From the NCBI RefSeq assembly GCF_000421645.1, contig NZ_ATXK01000002.1, forward strand, positions 496,001-560,000: 64,000 nt of DNA, in the 5' to 3' direction. The notes below the pieces were generated by a model, which was not told the origin of the DNA, made no database searches, and saw only the letters and a list, made by a program, of their open reading frames with translations. The DNA comes from Aurantimonas coralicida DSM 14790. Its GTDB lineage: Bacteria; Pseudomonadota; Alphaproteobacteria; Rhizobiales; Rhizobiaceae. Shown here piece by piece: positions 18,516 to 28,075 of this stretch. Every line of letters starts with the position of its first letter. Position 1 is the first letter of the stretch. Position numbers and translations under genes: made by a program.

Positions 18516-21500
18516 TTGGCCATTCGCAAGATTCTCGTCGCCAACCGATCCGAAATCGCCATTCGCGTGTTCCGCGCTGCGAACGAGCTCGATATCCGGA
18601 CCGTGGCGATCTGGGCCGAGGAAGACAAGCTGGCCCTGCACCGCTTCAAGGCGGACGAGAGCTACCAGGTCGGCCGCGGCCCGCATCTGTCCAAGGACAT
18701 GGGGCCGATCGAGAGCTATCTGGCGATCGAGGAAGTGATCCGGGTCGCGAAGCTCTCGGGCGCCGACGCCATTCATCCGGGCTATGGCCTCCTGTCGGAA
18801 AGCCCCGAATTCGTCGATGCCTGCGTCGAGGCGGGGATCACCTTCATCGGCCCGTCCGCCGACACCATGCGCCGGCTCGGCAACAAGGTCGCGGCGCGCA
18901 ATCTCGCGCTCGAAGTCGGGGTGCCGGTGGTGCCGGCCACCGTCCCGCTGCCCGACGATATGGACGAGGTGCGCCGCATGGCGGCCGAGGTCGGTTATCC
19001 GGTGATGCTGAAGGCGTCCTGGGGTGGTGGCGGCCGCGGCATGCGCGCCATCCGCGACGAGAAGGACCTGGAACGCGAGGTCATCGAGGGCAAGCGCGAG
19101 GCCCGCGCCGCCTTCGGCAAGGATGAGGTCTATCTCGAGAAGCTGATCGAGCGCGCCCGCCATGTCGAGGTGCAGATCCTCGGCGACACTCATGGCAACG
19201 TCGTCGACCTGTTCGAGCGCGACTGTTCGATCCAGCGCCGCAACCAGAAGGTCGTCGAGCGCGCCCCGGCGCCGTATCTCGACGACGCCCAGCGCGCCGA
19301 GATCGCTGGCTATGCCCGCAAGCTCGCCGACGCCACCGACTATGTCGGCGCCGGCACCGTCGAGTTCCTGATGGATGCCGACAGCGGCAAGTTCTACTTC
19401 ATCGAGGTCAATCCGCGCATCCAGGTCGAGCATACGGTGACCGAGGAAGTCACCGGCATCGATATCGTCAAGGCGCAGATCCACATTCTGGACGGCCATG
19501 CCATAGGCACGCCGGAATCGGGCGTTCCGCCCCAGAGCGAGATCCGCCTCAACGGCCATGCCATGCAGTGCCGGATCACCACGGAAGACCCCGAGCAGAA
19601 CTTCATTCCCGATTACGGTCGCATCACCGCCTATCGCGGCGCGACGGGCTTCGGCATCCGGCTCGATGGCGGCACCGCCTATTCCGGCGCGGTCATCACC
19701 CGCTTCTACGATCCGCTGCTGGAGAAGGTCACCGCCTGGGCGCCGAGCCCGGAGGAAGTGATCGCACGCATGGACCGGGCGCTGCGCGAATTCCGTATCC
19801 GCGGTGTCGCCACCAATCTGACCTTCCTCGAAGCGATCATCTCGCATCCGAAATTCCGCGACAATTCCTACACGACCAAGTTCATCGACCAGACGCCGGC
19901 CCTGTTCGACCAGGTCAAGCGCCGCGACCGCGCGACCAAGCTTTTGACCTATCTCGCCGACGTCACCGTCAACGGCCATCCCGAGACCAAGAACCGGCCG
20001 CGCCCCTCGGCCAAGCACGCTTTGCCGATCCCGCCGCTGTTCAAGGCGCCGATCGTCGACGGCACGCGCCAGAAACTGGACGAACTCGGCCCCCGCGGCT
20101 TTGCCGACTGGATGCTGGCCCAGCCGCAGGTGCTGGTCACCGACACGACCATGCGCGACGGCCACCAGTCGCTGCTGGCGACCCGCGTGCGCACCCACGA
20201 CATCGTCGCGGTGGCCGATGCCTATGCCCGCGGCCTGCCGCAGCTGCTGAGCCTCGAATGCTGGGGCGGGGCGACCTTCGACGTGGCCATGCGCTTCCTG
20301 ACCGAGGATCCGTGGGAGCGCCTGGCGCTGGTCCGCGAGCGCGCGCCCAACATCCTGTTGCAGATGCTGCTGCGCGGCTCCAACGGCGTCGGCTACACCA
20401 ATTATCCCGACAATGTCGTCAAGCGCTTCGTCGCCGAGGCGGCCCGCGGCGGCGTCGACCTGTTCCGCGTCTTCGACTGCCTGAACTGGGTCGAGAACAT
20501 GCGCGTCTCCATGGACGCGGTGTGCGAGGCCGACAAATTGTGCGAGGGTGCGATCTGCTACACGGGCGACCTGTTCGACCCGGATCGCGCCAAATACGAC
20601 CTGAAATACTATGTTTCCCTCGCCAAGGAGATGGAGGCCGCCGGCGCCCACATTCTCGGCGTCAAGGACATGGCGGGCCTCCTGAAGCCCGCGGCGGCGC
20701 GCGTCCTGTTCAAGGCGCTGAAGGAAGAGGTCGGGCTGCCGATCCACTTTCATACCCACGACACGTCGGGCATCTCGGCGGCGACCGTGCTGGCCGCGAT
20801 CGATTCCGGCGTCGATGCAGTGGATGCGGCCATGGATGCCTTCTCCGGCAACACGGCGCAGCCCTGCCTTGGCTCCATCGTCGAGGCGCTGAAGGGCACC
20901 GAGCGCGATTCCGGCCTGTCGGCCGAGGCGATCCGACGGATCTCCTTCTACTGGGAGGCCGTGCGCAACCAGTATGCGGCCTTCGAGAGCGACCTGAAGG
21001 GGCCAGCCTCCGAGGTCTATCTGCACGAGATGCCGGGCGGCCAGTTCACCAATCTGAAGGAACAGGCCCGTTCGCTGGGTCTGGAGACGCGCTGGCACCA
21101 GGTGGCCCAGACCTATTCCGACGTGAACCGGATGTTCGGCGACATCGTCAAGGTGACGCCGTCCTCCAAGGTGGTGGGCGACATGGCGCTGATGATGGTC
21201 AGTCAGGATCTGACCGTGGCCGACGTCATGGACCCGAAAAAGGATCTGGCCTTTCCCGATTCCGTCGTGTCGATGATGCATGGCGATCTCGGCCAGCCGC
21301 CCCAGGGCTGGCCCGCCGACATCCAGAAGAAGGTGCTGAAGGGCGAGACGCCGATCACCGTGCGGCCGGGCTCGCTGCTCGCCGACGCCGATCTGGACGC
21401 CGAGCAGGCGAAGCTGGAGGAGAAGCTGGAGCGCGACGCCAGCGCGCAGGAATTCGCCTCCTACCTGATGTATCCGAAGGTCTTCATCGACTTCGCCGCG

Positions 21501-21980
21501 GCCCAGGAGCTCTACGGCCCGGTCTCGATGCTGCCGACGCCGTCCTATTTCTACGGCATTGCCCAGGACGAGGAAGTGCTGATCGATCTGGAGCGCGGCA
21601 AGACGCTGGTGGTCCGCTGCCTCGGCTTCGGCGAGACCGACGAGAAGGGCATGCGGACGGTGTTCTTCGAGCTGAACGGCCAGCCGCGGCGCATCAAGGT
21701 GCCGGACCGGGCGCATGGCGCGGCCGGCGGCGCCGTGCGGCCGAAGGCGGAAGCCGGCAATGCCAACCATGTCGGCGCGCCGATGCCGGGTGTCGTCTCG
21801 ACCCTTGCCGTGGCTGCCGGCCAGACGGTGCGCAGCGGCGATGTGCTCCTGTCCATCGAGGCGATGAAGATGGAGACAGCCATCCACGCCGAGCGTGACG
21901 GCACCATCGAGGCCGTGCATGTCACAGCCGGCGCGCAGATTGACGCCAAGGACCTGCTGGTGGTGTACGCCGCCGCGTAG
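18516..21980 (+). CDS. pyc: Pyruvate carboxylase
   Basis: Biotin enzyme that carboxylates pyruvate to oxaloacetate, the main anaplerotic reaction. It starts at TTG 18516, preceded by a perfect AGGAGG at 18502-18507. It has 1154 residues, the normal single-chain length. Domain order is biotin carboxylase (about 1-450; KILVANRSEIAIRVFRA, ATP-grasp loop GGGGRGM near 168), carboxyltransferase (about 530-800; TDTTMRDGHQS near 541), PYC/OADA central domain (about 820-1020) and biotinyl domain (about 1080-1154) with the biotinylated Lys in EAMKMET near 1117. The gene is monocistronic and followed by a hairpin. Confidence 0.97.
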   Translation: MAIRKILVANRSEIAIRVFRAANELDIRTVAIWAEEDKLALHRFKADESYQVGRGPHLSKDMGPIESYLAIEEVIRVAKLSGADAIHPGYGLLSESPEFVDACVEAGITFIGPSADTMRRLGNKVAARNLALEVGVPVVPATVPLPDDMDEVRRMAAEVGYPVMLKASWGGGGRGMRAIRDEKDLEREVIEGKREARAAFGKDEVYLEKLIERARHVEVQILGDTHGNVVDLFERDCSIQRRNQKVVERAPAPYLDDAQRAEIAGYARKLADATDYVGAGTVEFLMDADSGKFYFIEVNPRIQVEHTVTEEVTGIDIVKAQIHILDGHAIGTPESGVPPQSEIRLNGHAMQCRITTEDPEQNFIPDYGRITAYRGATGFGIRLDGGTAYSGAVITRFYDPLLEKVTAWAPSPEEVIARMDRALREFRIRGVATNLTFLEAIISHPKFRDNSYTTKFIDQTPALFDQVKRRDRATKLLTYLADVTVNGHPETKNRPRPSAKHALPIPPLFKAPIVDGTRQKLDELGPRGFADWMLAQPQVLVTDTTMRDGHQSLLATRVRTHDIVAVADAYARGLPQLLSLECWGGATFDVAMRFLTEDPWERLALVRERAPNILLQMLLRGSNGVGYTNYPDNVVKRFVAEAARGGVDLFRVFDCLNWVENMRVSMDAVCEADKLCEGAICYTGDLFDPDRAKYDLKYYVSLAKEMEAAGAHILGVKDMAGLLKPAAARVLFKALKEEVGLPIHFHTHDTSGISAATVLAAIDSGVDAVDAAMDAFSGNTAQPCLGSIVEALKGTERDSGLSAEAIRRISFYWEAVRNQYAAFESDLKGPASEVYLHEMPGGQFTNLKEQARSLGLETRWHQVAQTYSDVNRMFGDIVKVTPSSKVVGDMALMMVSQDLTVADVMDPKKDLAFPDSVVSMMHGDLGQPPQGWPADIQKKVLKGETPITVRPGSLLADADLDAEQAKLEEKLERDASAQEFASYLMYPKVFIDFAAAQELYGPVSMLPTPSYFYGIAQDEEVLIDLERGKTLVVRCLGFGETDEKGMRTVFFELNGQPRRIKVPDRAHGAAGGAVRPKAEAGNANHVGAPMPGVVSTLAVAAGQTVRSGDVLLSIEAMKMETAIHAERDGTIEAVHVTAGAQIDAKDLLVVYAAA

Positions 21981-22009
21981 GAACCCGCCCGAAGCGCAAG
22001 ACAGAGAGA

Positions 22010-22036
22010 AATGCCGTCGGAGACCCCGGCGGCATT
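22010..22036 (+). terminator. Hairpin after pyc
   Basis: AATGCCGTCGG at 22010-22020 pairs with CCGGCGGCATT at 22026-22036 (one G-U pair, five-base loop), 30 bases after the pyc stop. It is followed by CTGCAGTTC rather than a clean T-run, so it may rely on Rho. Confidence 0.6.
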
Positions 22037-22131
22037 CTGCAGTTCGGGCCCCTGGTGCCGGGCTGCTTGACGATCTCGGCGGAATCGTGCAGAAACGTGC
22101 ATCACCATGAACGAAGCGGAAGGCGCAGCGA

Positions 22132-22908
22132 ATGTCGACGTCCCTTCTGACCGGGCAGCGCCAGGCTGCCATTCGCGAGCGGCTGGCTAGTGACGGTCGG
22201 GTGATCGCCGCCACCATGGCGCGGGAATTCGCAGTCTCGGAGGATACGATCCGTCGCGATTTGCGCGAAATGGCGGCGGCCGGGCTCTGCGAGCGGGTCT
22301 ATGGCGGGGCCTTGCCGCTCGCCCCCAGCGGCGCGCCGCTGGCCAGCCGCCAGGCTGAGGCTGGTCCGGCAAAGGCGGAGCTTGCCAGGGTCGCGGCGGG
22401 CGTCCTGCCGCGTGACGCCACGATCTTCATCGATGCCGGCTCGACCAACATTGCGCTTGCGCGGCAGATCGCACCGGACTTGCGCGCCACCATCGTCACC
22501 AATTCTCCGGCCGTCGCGCTGGCCGTGCCGGAGGCGCCCGGCTTGCGGGTGGTTCTCGTCGGCGGGCAGTTCGATCCCCACACCGGCGCCTGTCTCGGCG
22601 CCAAGGCGGTGAGCGACGCCGAGCGCTTGTGCCCGGATCTGGTGGTGCTGGGCGCCTGCGGCGTCGACCCGGTCGAGGGCGTTACCGCCTTCAGCCAGGA
22701 AGAGGCGGAGTTCAAGCGGCGCATGGCCCTGTCCGGACGCAGCGTCATGGTGATCGCGACGGCGGACAAGCTGGGCACGGTGGCGCCTTTCCGGGTCATT
22801 GCCGCGTCGCAAATGACCCGGATGGTGACCGAGGACGATGCCGAGGCCGCCATCCTCGCCGCCTTTGCCGACGGGGGAACCGATGTCGTCCGTGTGCCCA
22901 TTCGCTAG
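22132..22908 (+). CDS. DeoR/GlpR-family transcriptional regulator
   Basis: Sugar-phosphate-responsive DNA-binding protein of 258 residues. The N-terminal DeoR helix-turn-helix is at about 10-60 (RQAAIRERLASDG, then EFAVSEDTIRRDLREM). The DeoRC sensor domain spans about 80-235, with the phosphosugar-binding IFIDAGSTN segment near 100 and GACGVD near 181. It starts at ATG 22132. The MFS carrier gene begins 51 bases downstream on the same strand, so the regulator probably controls that carrier together with itself. The inducing sugar phosphate cannot be inferred. Confidence 0.88.
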   Translation: MSTSLLTGQRQAAIRERLASDGRVIAATMAREFAVSEDTIRRDLREMAAAGLCERVYGGALPLAPSGAPLASRQAEAGPAKAELARVAAGVLPRDATIFIDAGSTNIALARQIAPDLRATIVTNSPAVALAVPEAPGLRVVLVGGQFDPHTGACLGAKAVSDAERLCPDLVVLGACGVDPVEGVTAFSQEEAEFKRRMALSGRSVMVIATADKLGTVAPFRVIAASQMTRMVTEDDAEAAILAAFADGGTDVVRVPIR

Positions 22909-22959
22909 CCGAAAATCCCCTTCGCTGCGTTGCCCGCGCCGCTGTTGCTGGAGTCCCCC

Positions 22960-24216
22960 ATGTCCGTAGCGCAGACCCGGCCGCCCACGCCGCAGACGGT
23001 CATCTTTCCGCCGACGCGGATTGCCGTGGCGCTGGCCTTCTTCGTCAACGGGCTCGTTCTCGGCTCGTGGACCCCGCAGGTGCCGGTGCTCGCGGCGCGC
23101 CTCGGGATCGGCGAATCCACCCTCGGCCTGTTCATCCTGGTGCTGGGCCTCGGGGCGATCACGGCCATGCCGCTCATCGGCGGCGTTCTGGCGACGCGCG
23201 GTTCGCGGCGGCCGGTTCTGGTGACCCAGGCACTGCTCGCGTTCGCGCTGCCGCTGCTGGTGCTGGCGCCGACGCCGGTCTTCGCCGCAATCGCCATCTT
23301 TGCCTTCGGCGCGATGATGGGCGGCATGGATGTCGCGATCAACGCCAATGCCGTGGCCGTCGAGCGCCGGCTCGGTCGGGCGATCATGTCGTCCTGTCAC
23401 GGCTTCTGGTCGGTCGGCGGCTTCGTCGGCGCGGCACTGGGCGGGCCGCTGATCGAAGCGATCGGCGCGCCGGCCCATGCACTGGCGATCGGCGGGATCA
23501 CGCTCGTCCTGATCCTGCCGGTTCGCCGCAGCATGTTTGACGACGGGCAGGTCATGGCCGGAACGAGCGAGGGCACCGGCGGCCTCGGCGCCATCCGGGC
23601 CGCGGCGAGGCGCAACCGGCCGGCGCTGCTCAAGGGACTGGCCATCGGCATTCTGGCGCTGTTTGCCATGGTGCCCGAAGGCGCGGCGATCGACTGGAGC
23701 GCGATCTATCTGCGCCAGGATCTGGGCGCCACGATTTCCAGTTCGGGCTTCGCCTTCGCGGCGTTCTCGGCGGCGATGGCGGTGTTCCGCTTTGCCGGCG
23801 ACAGTATCCGCGACCGGCTGGGCGCAGTGCGCACTGTGCGGCTGTCACTCGTGGCGGGGATCGGGGGCCTGTGCGCCGTCGGGCTGGCGCCGAGCCTCGG
23901 CTGGGCGATTGCCGGCTTCGCGCTGCTCGGTGTGGGCCTGTCGAACATCGTGCCGGTCACCTTCTCGGCGGCGGGCAACATCGCCGGGCTGCGGCCGGGG
24001 GTCGGTCTCGCGATCGCGACGACGCTCGGCTATTCGGGCATTCTGATCGCGCCGTCGATCATCGGGTTCATCGCCGAGCATCTCGGCTTTCCGGTGGTCT
24101 TTTTCGGCATGTCGGGGCTGCTGGTCGTCATTCTGGCGATGTCGGCGCTGCTGGCCGGCGCGGATGATCGCTCGGTGGATGCGCCGGTCGCAGTCTCTGA
24201 TCCGGCGCCGTCCTGA
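22960..24216 (+). CDS. MFS transporter (YbjJ-like subfamily)
   Basis: Inner-membrane carrier of 418 residues with about 12 hydrophobic segments. I choose ATG 22960, preceded by a GGAG, over the TTG at 22930. The N-terminal AFFVNGLVLGSWTPQVP and the loop GGMDVAINANAVAVERRLGR, followed by IMSSCHGFWSVGGFVGA, are typical of the YbjJ/fucose-permease-like branch of the major facilitator superfamily. The central loop (about residues 190-220) separates two six-helix halves. Co-directional with the DeoR gene 51 bases upstream, which suggests a sugar or sugar-derivative substrate. Substrate and direction are not known. Confidence 0.85.
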   Translation: MSVAQTRPPTPQTVIFPPTRIAVALAFFVNGLVLGSWTPQVPVLAARLGIGESTLGLFILVLGLGAITAMPLIGGVLATRGSRRPVLVTQALLAFALPLLVLAPTPVFAAIAIFAFGAMMGGMDVAINANAVAVERRLGRAIMSSCHGFWSVGGFVGAALGGPLIEAIGAPAHALAIGGITLVLILPVRRSMFDDGQVMAGTSEGTGGLGAIRAAARRNRPALLKGLAIGILALFAMVPEGAAIDWSAIYLRQDLGATISSSGFAFAAFSAAMAVFRFAGDSIRDRLGAVRTVRLSLVAGIGGLCAVGLAPSLGWAIAGFALLGVGLSNIVPVTFSAAGNIAGLRPGVGLAIATTLGYSGILIAPSIIGFIAEHLGFPVVFFGMSGLLVVILAMSALLAGADDRSVDAPVAVSDPAPS

Positions 24217-24224
24217 AACGAAAG

Positions 24225-24252
24225 GTCCCCGAAGCCGGACAGCTTCGGGGAC
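24225..24252. terminator. Bidirectional hairpin between MFS and DUF3309 genes
   Basis: A perfect 11-base inverted repeat, GTCCCCGAAGC at 24225-24235 with its complement at 24242-24252, has a six-base loop. It lies between the convergent MFS and DUF3309 genes, immediately after both stops. An AAAG run before it gives the minus strand a short CTTT tail. Confidence 0.75.
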
Positions 24253-24258
24253 GGTGGG

Positions 24259-24417
24259 TCAGATCTTCCCGAGCAGCAGCAGGATGATCAGGATGACCAG
24301 GAGCACGCCGACGATGCCCGACGGGCCATAGCCCCAGCCGCCGGAATAGCCCCAGGTCGGAAGCGCCCCGACCAGGATCAGGATAAGGATGATGAGAAGG
24401 ATCGTGCCGACACTCAT
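24259..24417 (-). CDS. DUF3309-family small membrane protein (copy 1)
   Basis: Peptide of 52 residues from ATG 24417 (MSVGTILLIILILIL). It has two hydrophobic segments (about 4-17 and 34-51) around a Trp/Gly/Tyr loop with GALPTWGYSGGWGYGPSG, the DUF3309 signature. The family is widespread in alphaproteobacteria, often in stress-induced sets, with no known function. CAGGAACC before the ATG acts as ribosome-binding site. A paralogue lies 91 bases upstream on the same strand. A candidate EcfG-type promoter ends 40 bases before this start, so copy 1 may have its own transcript. Confidence 0.85.
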   Translation of the reverse strand: MSVGTILLIILILILVGALPTWGYSGGWGYGPSGIVGVLLVILIILLLLGKI

Positions 24418-24456
24418 GGGACTGGTTCCTGATTGTTCGTGAGACTTGCCATCACA

Positions 24457-24481
24457 AACCTTTGAACCGGGTTTCAGTTCC
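24457..24481 (-). promoter_or_regulatory. Candidate EcfG (general stress response) promoter
   Basis: On the minus strand GGAAC (24481-24477) is followed by a 16-base spacer and GGTT (24460-24457). This matches the GGAAC-N16/17-CGTT consensus of alphaproteobacterial EcfG sigma factors except for one base in the -10. It ends 40 bases before the ATG of the first DUF3309 gene. Recognised by eye only; such short patterns arise by chance in GC-rich DNA. Confidence 0.4.
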
Positions 24482-24508
24482 CAGCATCGGCGCCGTGCCG
24501 ATCGGCGC

Positions 24509-24682
24509 TCAGGCGGGACCGAACCCGCCAATGGCGACGAAGACGGCCACCATCATGAAGATGATCGCCAGCACCATGGTCGGCCGGTATCCCCACTGGC
24601 GGGAATAGGGCCATGTCGGCATCGCCGCGATCAGGAGCAGGAACGCGATGATGACGATGATCGGGCCGTATCCGACGGACAT
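24509..24682 (-). CDS. DUF3309-like small membrane protein (copy 2)
   Basis: Peptide of 57 residues from ATG 24682, with GGAG about seven bases upstream. It resembles copy 1: MSVGYGPIIVIIAFLLLIA, then a loop AAMPTWPYSRQWGYRPT, then a second hydrophobic segment MVLAIIFMMVAVFVAIGG. The shared (L/M)PTW.YS..WGY loop shows the two are tandem paralogues that have diverged. Function unknown; presumably inner-membrane. A further in-frame ATG 12 codons upstream is less likely. Confidence 0.75.
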   Translation of the reverse strand: MSVGYGPIIVIIAFLLLIAAMPTWPYSRQWGYRPTMVLAIIFMMVAVFVAIGGFGPA

Positions 24683-24882
24683 GGGGAAACTCCTTCGCGC
24701 GATTGCCGGTATCGCCATAGGGCAGGACGCCGCCCTGCTTCAAGGGTGGCGCGGCGGGTGTCGTGCGCCGGGAAAGCACGGTCCGTTCCCGTGATCGGCA
24801 CCGCATGCAACCCGCTCTGAATTGACAAGCCGGCGCGAAGGCGCCACCTCGACGGCAGCGAACATCCACCCGAGGCCTTGCC

Positions 24883-26157
24883 ATGACCGTTCATTCGCCG
24901 ATCGACCCGGCCGCCACGATCGACGCCGATCCGGCGCCGCGCCGATCCACCGTCGGCGTGGGCGTCGGCAACATCATGGTCGGCGGGGGCGCGCCGGTCG
25001 TCGTCCAGTCGATGACCAACACCGACACGGCCGACATCGACGCGACGGTCGCTCAGGTGGCGGCGCTCGCCAAGGCCGGCTCGGAGATCGTCCGCATCAC
25101 CGTTGACCGTGACGAATCCGCCGCGGCCGTGCCGAAGGTCCGCGAACGTCTCGACCGGCTGGGCGTCGACGTGCCGCTGGTCGGCGACTTCCACTATATC
25201 GGCCACAAGCTGCTCGCCGATCACCCGGCCTGTGCCGCGGCCCTGGCGAAATATCGCATCAATCCCGGTAATGTCGGCTTCAAGGACAAGAAGGACCGGC
25301 AGTTCGGCGCCATCGTCGAGACCGCGATCCGCTACGACAAGCCGGTGCGTATCGGCGTCAACTGGGGCTCGCTGGACCAGGAACTGCTGACCCGGCTGAT
25401 GGATGCCAACAACGAACTGCCGCAGCCGCGCTCGGCCCGGGCTGTGACGCGCGAGGCGATCATCCAGTCGGCGCTGCTGTCGGCGGAGCTGGCCGAGGAG
25501 ATCGGCCTCGGCCGCGACCGCATCATCCTGTCGGCCAAGGTCAGCCAGGTGCAGGATCTGATCGCCGTCTATCGCGACCTGTCGCGGCGCACCAACCACG
25601 CGCTGCATCTCGGCCTGACCGAGGCGGGCATGGGCTCGAAGGGCATCGTCGCGTCCTCGGCGGCGATGGGCATTCTCCTGCAGGAAGGCATCGGCGATAC
25701 GATCCGCGTCTCGCTGACGCCGGAGCCTAACGGTGACCGGACCCGCGAGGTGCAGGTCGCGCAGGAACTCCTGCAGACCATGGGCTTCCGCCAGTTCCTG
25801 CCGGTCGTCGCCGCCTGTCCGGGTTGCGGACGCACGACCTCGACGGTGTTCCAGGAACTGGCCCAGAAGATCCAGTCCGACATCCGCATCAACATGCCGG
25901 TGTGGCGCGAGAAATATCCGGGCGTCGAGGCGCTGAACGTCGCGGTGATGGGCTGCATCGTCAACGGACCGGGCGAATCCAAGCATGCCGACATCGGCAT
26001 CTCGTTGCCCGGGACCGGCGAAACGCCGGCCGCTCCGGTATTCGTCGACGGCAAGAAGAGCGTGACCCTGCGCGGCCCCGACATCGCCGCGGACTTCCAG
26101 GTGATGGTCGCCGAATATATCGAGCGCCGCTTCGGTTCGGGCCAGACGTCCGAGTAG
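24883..26157 (+). CDS. ispG: 4-hydroxy-3-methylbut-2-enyl diphosphate synthase
   Basis: Iron-sulfur enzyme of the MEP pathway that converts cyclic MEcPP to HMBPP. It has 424 residues, typical of the two-domain bacterial form. The N-terminal TIM-barrel carries [19 protein letters not shown] split near 24-42 and GDFHYIGH near 99. The C-terminal [4Fe-4S] domain has Cys312 and Cys315 in CPGCGRTT and Cys358 in GCIVNGPGE. It starts at ATG 24883. The lytic transglycosylase gene starts 33 bases downstream. It supplies IPP/DMAPP used by the IspA-type enzyme at 17.4 kb. Confidence 0.97.
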   Translation: MTVHSPIDPAATIDADPAPRRSTVGVGVGNIMVGGGAPVVVQSMTNTDTADIDATVAQVAALAKAGSEIVRITVDRDESAAAVPKVRERLDRLGVDVPLVGDFHYIGHKLLADHPACAAALAKYRINPGNVGFKDKKDRQFGAIVETAIRYDKPVRIGVNWGSLDQELLTRLMDANNELPQPRSARAVTREAIIQSALLSAELAEEIGLGRDRIILSAKVSQVQDLIAVYRDLSRRTNHALHLGLTEAGMGSKGIVASSAAMGILLQEGIGDTIRVSLTPEPNGDRTREVQVAQELLQTMGFRQFLPVVAACPGCGRTTSTVFQELAQKIQSDIRINMPVWREKYPGVEALNVAVMGCIVNGPGESKHADIGISLPGTGETPAAPVFVDGKKSVTLRGPDIAADFQVMVAEYIERRFGSGQTSE

Positions 26158-26190
26158 CATTTTCGGCCGTCCTGTGCATTCCTGCCGACC

Positions 26191-27180
26191 ATGGCGACAT
26201 GCGCGATGACAGCCTCCAAGCCGGTTCTGCGGCGCGCCCTGGGCGTTGGCGCAGCCTGCGGGCTGGCGCTTGCCGTCCTGGCCCCGGCGGCAGCGGGCGC
26301 GCAGGTTGCCGACAAGGGCGCGATCGTCCTGCCGGCACTGGCCTTCCCCCCGAGCCCGCCCAATCTTTCCGAGCGTGCGAAAGAGGCGGACGCGAGCGCG
26401 GACCAGCCCCTGTCCGCCGCAGCCATCTGCGGCATGATCGCCCGCAACGCCGACGCGGTCGGCATGTCGCCGGACTTCTTCGCGCGGCTGATCTGGAAGG
26501 AAAGCCGCTTCGATGCCGGCGCCGTCTCGCCTGTCGGAGCGCGCGGCATCGCCCAGTTCATGCCCTACACGGCGAAGGAGCGCGGCCTCGACGATCCCTA
26601 TGATGCCCGTCAGGCGCTGCGGCATTCGGCCCTCTACCTGGCCGATCTGCGCGCGGAGCTCGGCAATTGGGGCCTTGCGGCCGCCGCCTACAATGGCGGC
26701 ATCAACCGGGTGAAGCGCTGGCTCGTCAGCGGCGGATCGCTGCCCTACGAGACCGAGGACTACGTCAACGCCATCACCTTTCGGCCGGCGGACTGGTTTC
26801 GCGAGGACGGGCGCGAGCTGGAGCCGCGACCGCTCGATGCGGACCGGGATTTCGACGAGAGCTGTGCCCGACTGCCGATCATGAAGACGCGCGCGGTCTT
26901 TGCCGCTTTCGAGGGGGTCGAGAGCGCGCCGATGCGGCCCTGGGGGGTGCAGGTCGCGGGCCATGCCCGGCAGGCCGTCGCCATGAAGATGTTCCGGCGG
27001 GTGCAATCGCGCTTCGGAGCCATCCTGAAGGACCGGGACCCGCTGGTGATCCGGGGCCGCAATGGCGCGCGCCAGCGCATCTATGCGGTGCGCATCGGCG
27101 CCGATACCCGCAGCGAAGCCGACGCGCTGTGCGGACGGTTGCGCGGGGCCGGCGGGTCCTGCGTCGTCCTGAAGAACTGA
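26191..27180 (+). CDS. Lytic murein transglycosylase with C-terminal SPOR-like region
   Basis: Predicted periplasmic enzyme of 329 residues that cleaves peptidoglycan glycan strands. The N-terminus (about 8-37, RRALGVGAACGLALAVL) is a signal peptide ending near AAAGAQ. The SLT/lysozyme-fold domain spans about 75-190 with catalytic Glu104 in IWKESRFDAGAVSPVGARG, followed by GIAQFMPYTA and AAAYNGG. The C-terminal 70 residues (IYAVRIGADTRSEADALCGRL, then CVVLKN) look like a SPOR peptidoglycan-binding repeat. ATG 26191 or the in-frame ATG five codons later could be the start. It converges with the DMT gene, leaving 10 bases between stops. Confidence 0.88.
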   Translation: MATCAMTASKPVLRRALGVGAACGLALAVLAPAAAGAQVADKGAIVLPALAFPPSPPNLSERAKEADASADQPLSAAAICGMIARNADAVGMSPDFFARLIWKESRFDAGAVSPVGARGIAQFMPYTAKERGLDDPYDARQALRHSALYLADLRAELGNWGLAAAAYNGGINRVKRWLVSGGSLPYETEDYVNAITFRPADWFREDGRELEPRPLDADRDFDESCARLPIMKTRAVFAAFEGVESAPMRPWGVQVAGHARQAVAMKMFRRVQSRFGAILKDRDPLVIRGRNGARQRIYAVRIGADTRSEADALCGRLRGAGGSCVVLKN

Positions 27181-27190
27181 CGGCTATATT

Positions 27191-28075
27191 CTACCGGTTG
27201 CGGATCAGCAGTACGCGGCTCGGCCACCGGGTGCGCTCGGTCTCGCGCACGAAGGTGAAGAGGCCGGAGGCTGCCACCAGCACCATGCCGATGATCGCGA
27301 TCAGGTCGGGAAACTCGGAGAAGAAGCTGGCGCCGATGATCGTCGCCCAGACGATCTGGCTGTACTGCGTCGGCGCGACCCGCGCCGCCGGGGCGAGGCG
27401 CGTTGCGAAGACGATCAGCAGATGCCCCATGCCGGCGCAAAGCCCGGCAAGAATCATGATCGGCCACAGATCGTTGGCCGGGATCTCGAAGTCCGGGACC
27501 ATCAAGACGCCGTTGACCACGATGGCCGCCACCAAGACGGCGCCGATCAGCGTGATCCGCCGCTCCGAAGGGCCTAGAACCCGCAGGACAATGACGGTGA
27601 TCGCGCCGCAGATGGCGACGCCGATGGCCGCGAAATGGCCCGGCAGGATCTCGCGGAAGCCGGGGCGCACCACGAGGAGCACGCCGACGAGGCCGCCGAA
27701 CACGGCCAGCCAGCGGCGCCAGCCGATCGGCTCCTTCAAAACGACGAAGGAGAACACCGTGACGAAGATCGGCAGGAGGAAGATCAGCGCATAGGCTTCG
27801 GCGAGCGGCAGGCTGGTGAAGGCGACGACGCCGAGAATGCCGCCGAGCGTGCCGCTGGCCATGCGCAGCGCCACGAGACCGGGGCGATTGGGCACGAAGA
27901 CGTTGCCCCAATTATCCTCGGGCCGCTTGGTGAAGAGCGCCGGAAGCAAAGCGAAGATCGAGACGAAGAAGCCGATCTCGAAGATCGGCAGCCGGTCGCC
28001 GATCGCCTTCAGCGAGGCATCGCCGCAGGCAAAGGCAAAATAGGACGCGAAGGCGAGGAGAATGCCGGCCTGCAT
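27191..28075 (-). CDS. DMT-family (EamA) transporter
   Basis: Inner-membrane protein of 294 residues with about ten hydrophobic segments in two EamA halves. It starts MQAGILLAFASYFAFACGDASLKAIGD. The end of the first half has YALIFLLPIFVTVFSFVVLKEPIGWRR in pieces near 95-125, the usual EamA helix-4/5 signature, and the second half repeats it as YSQIVWATIIGASFF. ATG 28075 fits the family. Substrates of this group (metabolites, amino acids) cannot be predicted. Its upstream region contains a candidate minus-strand small RNA whose terminator lies 126 bases before this start. Confidence 0.85.
   Translation of the reverse strand: MQAGILLAFASYFAFACGDASLKAIGDRLPIFEIGFFVSIFALLPALFTKRPEDNWGNVFVPNRPGLVALRMASGTLGGILGVVAFTSLPLAEAYALIFLLPIFVTVFSFVVLKEPIGWRRWLAVFGGLVGVLLVVRPGFREILPGHFAAIGVAICGAITVIVLRVLGPSERRITLIGAVLVAAIVVNGVLMVPDFEIPANDLWPIMILAGLCAGMGHLLIVFATRLAPAARVAPTQYSQIVWATIIGASFFSEFPDLIAIIGMVLVAASGLFTFVRETERTRWPSRVLLIRNR

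Noticed and set aside
17499-22217. 1572-codon open frame on the minus strand opposite pyc
   Set aside because: Antisense shadow of a GC-rich gene: Arg/His/Gly-rich composition, no family motif, and the plus strand encodes a complete pyruvate carboxylase.
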